From: Actinoplanes lutulentus
Lineage (GTDB): Bacteria; Actinomycetota; Actinomycetes; Mycobacteriales; Micromonosporaceae
Length of the DNA stretch: 64,000 nucleotides
Assembly (NCBI RefSeq): GCF_003259845.1
Contig: NZ_QLMJ01000004.1
Location: 1-64,000 of the forward strand
Reading direction: 5' to 3'
Of this stretch, positions 60,979 to 64,000 are shown one piece after another (within the stretch, counting starts at the first letter, position 1; the number at the start of each line of letters is the position of its first letter). The notes under the pieces are model-generated. The model ran no database searches, had not been told where the DNA came from, and saw nothing but the letters and a program-made list of their open reading frames with translations. The position numbers and the translations under genes were made by a program.

Positions 60979-61541
60979 GCTGGCTCCTCGGCCTTCTTTT
61001 TCTTGGCGACGAGCCGGCTGCCGTCACGCTGCCGGCCGGTCAGCTCCAGCAGGACCGCGAGCACCACACCGACGCTGAGGCAGCTGTCGGCGATGTTGAA
61101 GACGGCGAAGTACTCACCGTACGGACCGAAGACGCTGATCATGTCGACCACATGGCCGTGCAGGAAGCTGGGCGCCCGGAACAGCCGGTCGCCCAGGTTG
61201 CCGAGCGCGCCGCCGAGCACCAGGCCGAGCGCGATCGCCCACGGCACCGAGCGCAGGCGCAGCGCCATCCAGCCGATCCAGCCGACCACCACGATGGTGA
61301 TCAGCGGGAAGACCCAGGTGAAGGAACTGCCGAAACTGAACGCGGCTCCGCTGTTGCGCAGCAGCGACAGATAAACCAGACCACCGAGGATCCGGACCGG
61401 CTCGCCCGGATCCAGGTTCTCGGTGGAGAGGTGCTTGACCCACTGGTCGAGCGCCACGGCGATCACCGCGGTCGCGCCCAGGACGGCCACGGCGCGGGGG
61501 GCGAACCGCGGTCTCGCGGTCACCGGCTCGTCGGCGTTCAG
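60975..61541 (-). CDS. lspA: lipoprotein signal peptidase LspA, probable CTG start
   Basis: 188 aa from the start proposed here. It removes signal peptides from lipidated prolipoproteins in the membrane. Catalytic Asp residues are in [10 protein letters not shown] and [15 protein letters not shown], and [15 protein letters not shown] is conserved. Four membrane helices are seen, and a Lys-rich tail (KKKKAEE) ends it. The start is unusual: CTG at 61541 has GGAGG seven bases upstream and overlaps the stop of the preceding gene as CTGA. An ATG at 61574 or GTG at 61565 in frame is the alternative. Confidence 0.92.
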   Translation of the reverse strand: MNADEPVTARPRFAPRAVAVLGATAVIAVALDQWVKHLSTENLDPGEPVRILGGLVYLSLLRNSGAAFSFGSSFTWVFPLITIVVVGWIGWMALRLRSVPWAIALGLVLGGALGNLGDRLFRAPSFLHGHVVDMISVFGPYGEYFAVFNIADSCLSVGVVLAVLLELTGRQRDGSRLVAKKKKAEEPA

Positions 61542-61951
61542 CGTCGTTCCTCCAACTGCTTGCACGGGATACAAAGAGTCGCGGACGGGAACGCCGCCAG
61601 TCGTTCGACCGGGATCTGGTTACCGCACCGCTCACACCAACCGTAGTTGCCCGCTCCGAGCCGATCGATGGCGCGTTCCACCTGTGTGATCCGCTCGAGC
61701 AGGTTGTTGGCCAGCGTGATCTCCTGCTCCCGCTCGAACGTCTTGGTGCCCGCATCGGCCTGGTCGTCCCCGGCCGAGTCGGCGACCCGCTCGCGCTGCA
61801 ACTCGGTGATCTCGCTGAGCGACTGATCGTACTCGGCCTGCAGCTCGGTGAACCGCGCGACCAGAGCCTGCCGGATCTCCTCGGTCTCCGCCTCGCTGCG
61901 GCTGCGCTCCGCAGCGGACGAACCGGACCGGACTTCGGTTGCCTTGGCCAT
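61538..61951 (-). CDS. TraR/DksA-family zinc-finger protein
   Basis: 137 aa. A coiled-coil region (RQALVARFTELQAEYDQSLSEITELQRE ... EQEITLANNLLERITQVERAIDRL) precedes the zinc finger WCERCGNQIPVERLAAFPSATLCIPC, CxxC-x17-CxxC. Such proteins bind RNA polymerase or have unknown roles in actinobacteria. The ATG at 61951 with GGGAG upstream is used; the longer frame to 62170 is not supported. It is coupled to lspA by a 4-bp overlap. Confidence 0.9.
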   Translation of the reverse strand: MAKATEVRSGSSAAERSRSEAETEEIRQALVARFTELQAEYDQSLSEITELQRERVADSAGDDQADAGTKTFEREQEITLANNLLERITQVERAIDRLGAGNYGWCERCGNQIPVERLAAFPSATLCIPCKQLEERR

Positions 61952-62243
61952 CGTCGCTCCCTCGGCCGCGCCCGGCGCGGCGATCCGCGGTCTGCGGGAC
62001 TCCTCGTCCCTTGGTCTGTTACCCCGTGAGCCCGGTGGGGTCCCCGGCCGTAGATCTTCCCCCACCTGCACAAACGGCGCGGCAGGAAACAGCCGCGCAC
62101 GCGTTGAGGTTGGCAAGGATACGGAAGGTGAAGTGGCCCGACAACCCACCATCCCACTCGGTTCCGACAAACCGGCTGAAACGAGTCAGCGGGCCGTCGA
62201 GTTACCGACGATACACCCCACGTGACTCACCGATTACCAACAG

Positions 62244-62528
62244 TCATTGAAGTAGAGCCGTGAGTCGTTGTTCCCACTCACCCGCCGGTGCCGTGACCGT
62301 GAACACCTTGTCCCGGCTGGTCGCGCCGAGCCGCAACTCGACCGCCGCCGGGCGCAGGCCCAGCGCCTCGGCGAGGGCTCTGCGGACGGCCTCGGTGGCC
62401 CGGCCGTCCACCGCCGGGGCACTGACCGCGACGATCACCGCGGGGCCGTGCGGGCCGTCGTAACGGCCGCCGACCTTGTTGCGACCGGCGCCGGGGCGCA
62501 CCCGGACCGCGACCGATCCGGGCCTCAC
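62244..62528 (-). CDS. DUF167 (YggU-family) protein
   Basis: 94 aa, full family length. The fold signature VAVRVRPGAGRNKVGGRYDG near the start, VSAPAVDGRATEAVRRALAEALGLRPAAVELRLGATSRDK and a short end are typical of DUF167. It is often found near cell-division or wag31 loci in actinobacteria. Its biochemical role is not known. Confidence 0.9.
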   Translation of the reverse strand: MRPGSVAVRVRPGAGRNKVGGRYDGPHGPAVIVAVSAPAVDGRATEAVRRALAEALGLRPAAVELRLGATSRDKVFTVTAPAGEWEQRLTALLQ

Positions 62529-62639
62529 CGCCGGACCGGCTCTGATCGCCGGCCAGGCCTGATCGCGCGACCGGCTTTGATCGCCAGGCCGGGGTCATCA
62601 CATCGCCGGGCCGGGGTCATCGCATCGCCGGATCGAGAG

Positions 62640-63710
62640 TCATCGCTGGGAGACGGCGGCGACCAGCCGGTCGACCGGCCGGCACAGGCCGCACGGGCTG
62701 AAGCCGAGCTCGACCGCCTCGTTCACCGGCAGCGGCTCGGTGAGCCTGCCGACCAGATGCGGGCAGTCCGCCATGTGGTACCGGGGGCGGCCGTCGACCA
62801 CGAGCACCTCGGCGTCCAGGCGGGCCACCAGGACCGCGTCGGCCGGGCGCACCGACTGCGGCAGCGGCTCGTCGTCCGGGTCGTCGTCGTCCGGCTCGTC
62901 GAACTCGTCGTCGGCCTCGTCCACGAGATCGGCCGTCTCGGCCGGGCGGCGTTCCTCACCCGGACGCCGCCAGGGCGGGTCGTCGGCGTCGCTCACCCGG
63001 GCCGCGCCGATCGTCGAGGCGGCACGGTCGTAATCGGCCGCGGCCGGCTCGTCGGCGAAACTGGGCGTGGGGCCGAAATCAGACCTGGAGTCGGAATCCG
63101 CGTAGTCTGCGGCACGGGACGGAACGCCGTCCGATTCACCCGTGAGATGGTCCGCCGCGTCCCGTTCGCCGGCCGCGCGAGCGGCTTCCGGGGAGTCGTC
63201 GAAGTGTTCCGCGGCGCCCGCATGCGGAGTGGCCGCGCCGGCCTGATCGGCGAAGCCGGATTCGGCTGCGAACACCGGCCCGGCCGAGGCAGAATTTTCG
63301 GGGTACGGATCCTCGTCACCGGCGTACCGCGCGGACTCGGCGTACTGCGCGGAGCCGGAGTACTGAGCTGACTCTGAATATTGAGCCGACTCGGAGTATT
63401 GGGCTTCATCCGCGTAATCGGCGGACTCCGAGTACTGGGGGCCGGGCTCCGGGTACTCAGCGGGCTCTGCGTAATCAGCAGGATCGGGCTGGCTCCGGGA
63501 CGGCGTCTCGGGCATCGGACCTGGGCGTTCCCAGTTGTCCTGCTCCGCGGCGCGGCGGGCGGCCGTCTGGCGCAACCCGAGAACGAGGGCAGCCGCGACG
63601 AGCAGGCTGACCACGATCGAGGCTATGAGCAGATTGCTCGAGCCGTTGATCAGCCCGAACGCGAGAAACAACACCGCGACGGGGATGAGCAGGAGACTAG
63701 CAACGATCAT
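62640..63710 (-). CDS. two-helix membrane protein with YSESAQ repeats and Cys/His C-terminus
   Basis: 356 aa. Two hydrophobic helices (2-22 and 27-47) lead into about 210 disordered, acidic residues that include a tandem hexa-residue repeat Y-[SA]-[EDG]-[SE]-A-[QDR] (about residues 90-127). The last about 60 residues form a compact, conserved-looking part: YHMADCPHLVGRLTEPLPVNEAVELGFSPCGLCRP, with Cys, His, Cys, Cys as possible metal ligands. It lies between DUF167 and wag31 genes. Function unknown. Confidence 0.75.
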   Translation of the reverse strand: MIVASLLLIPVAVLFLAFGLINGSSNLLIASIVVSLLVAAALVLGLRQTAARRAAEQDNWERPGPMPETPSRSQPDPADYAEPAEYPEPGPQYSESADYADEAQYSESAQYSESAQYSGSAQYAESARYAGDEDPYPENSASAGPVFAAESGFADQAGAATPHAGAAEHFDDSPEAARAAGERDAADHLTGESDGVPSRAADYADSDSRSDFGPTPSFADEPAAADYDRAASTIGAARVSDADDPPWRRPGEERRPAETADLVDEADDEFDEPDDDDPDDEPLPQSVRPADAVLVARLDAEVLVVDGRPRYHMADCPHLVGRLTEPLPVNEAVELGFSPCGLCRPVDRLVAAVSQR

Positions 63711-63764
63711 GGCTCATCCTCGTCGCGGTTCGGTTCTCGATCGCGGTACCGGGAGGGTGTCCGG

Positions 63765-64000
63765 TCAGCGACCCGATTCGATGGAGTTGGTCCGGCTGCC
63801 GCCGTACGAGCCGGCGAGGCCGGCTGCGGCGAGACCACCCGAACCACCAACAGCGCGGCCCGCGTCGGCCCTGGTCAGCTCGGCCTCAAGGCCCTGACCA
63901 CGACCGTCCAGGTCACGCAACTGGCTCTCCAGGTACGCCTTCAGGCGGGTGCGGTACTCCCGCTCGAACTGCTTCAGCTCCTCGATGTGCTTCTGCAGCG
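63765..64000 (-). CDS. wag31: DivIVA/Wag31 polar growth protein, C-terminal end only
   Basis: The last 78 residues of a gene continuing beyond the right edge (its 5' part is outside). The coiled coil LQKHIEELKQFEREYRTRLKAYLESQLRDLDGRGQ is characteristic of Wag31, which marks cell poles and directs tip growth in actinobacteria. A Gly/Ala/Ser-rich tail ends in ...TNSIESGR. It lies 54 bp upstream of the YSESAQ-repeat gene on the same strand. Confidence 0.85.
   Translation of the reverse strand, partial: LQKHIEELKQFEREYRTRLKAYLESQLRDLDGRGQGLEAELTRADAGRAVGGSGGLAAAGLAGSYGGSRTNSIESGR

Overview
This window is high-GC actinobacterial chromosome, most likely from the family Micromonosporaceae (Actinoplanes or Micromonospora type). 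Evidence: strong GC bias at third codon positions, frequent GTG starts, TAnnnT -10 elements placed six bases before start codons, an ANTAR response regulator of PdtaR type, a his cluster whose HisA should be the bifunctional PriA, a DivIVA/Wag31 end at the right edge, and divergent MocR/YczE genes. From memory, the order liv - pdtaR - pyk - gltBD - lgt - trp - his - dnaE - lspA - wag31 resembles a conserved core block of Streptomyces. Most of the window is therefore housekeeping, with an accessory stretch at about 26.3-44.6 kb.

Layout. 1-1.2 kb: gene-free and repeat-rich (hexanucleotide tracts, a 112-bp imperfect direct repeat, a long hairpin). 1.2-5.3 kb: a minus-strand branched-chain amino-acid ABC operon livH-livM-livG-livF with no adjacent binding protein; LivH carries a secreted N-terminal domain. 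5.4-6.3 kb: pdtaR and a tRNA with anticodon CAA but a short variable loop. 6.5-10 kb: a membrane protein, then pyk-tesB. 10.2-16.3 kb: glutamate synthase gltB-gltD. 16.4-20.2 kb: a GNAT gene, a repeat-bearing gap, an FAD monooxygenase and lgt. 20.3-26.2 kb: hisI-trpE-trpM, a small plus-strand gene, then trpC-trpB-trpA.

26.3-44.6 kb: a disordered Pro/Glu-rich protein; a DUF2470 gene and rpsD (S4) facing each other across tandem iron-box-like sites; a heterodimeric ABC exporter; a TIGR03085 gene; an APC permease and a convergent MocR regulator; an acyl-CoA ligase; a MocR/YczE divergent pair; a DUF262 gene; and a broken hipA.

44.6-52.1 kb: hisF behind an EamA exporter gene, a divergent LysR gene with two TTA codons, then hisD-hisC-hisB-(53-aa gene)-hisH-(105-aa gene)-hisA. 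52.2-64 kb: a LON-domain gene, a DUF2567 gene, a MinD-like gene followed by dnaE, a membrane protein gene, a TraR/DksA zinc-finger gene followed by lspA, rluD, a DUF167 gene, a membrane protein with a Cys-rich tail, and the 3' end of wag31.

The genes join nitrogen assimilation (liv, gltBD), Trp and His biosynthesis and cell-envelope or replication functions in short, tightly coupled operons with many 4-bp stop/start overlaps. No trpD, trpG, trpF, hisG or hisE lies in the window; PriA would cover the trpF step. The least explained signals are the iron-box-like tandem upstream of the S4 gene, the DUF262/hipA remnant, matching AATTGGC half-sites at two MocR-associated promoters, and the repeats at 0.3-1.1 kb and 17.5-17.8 kb. 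All function calls come from reading the sequence; no database search was run.
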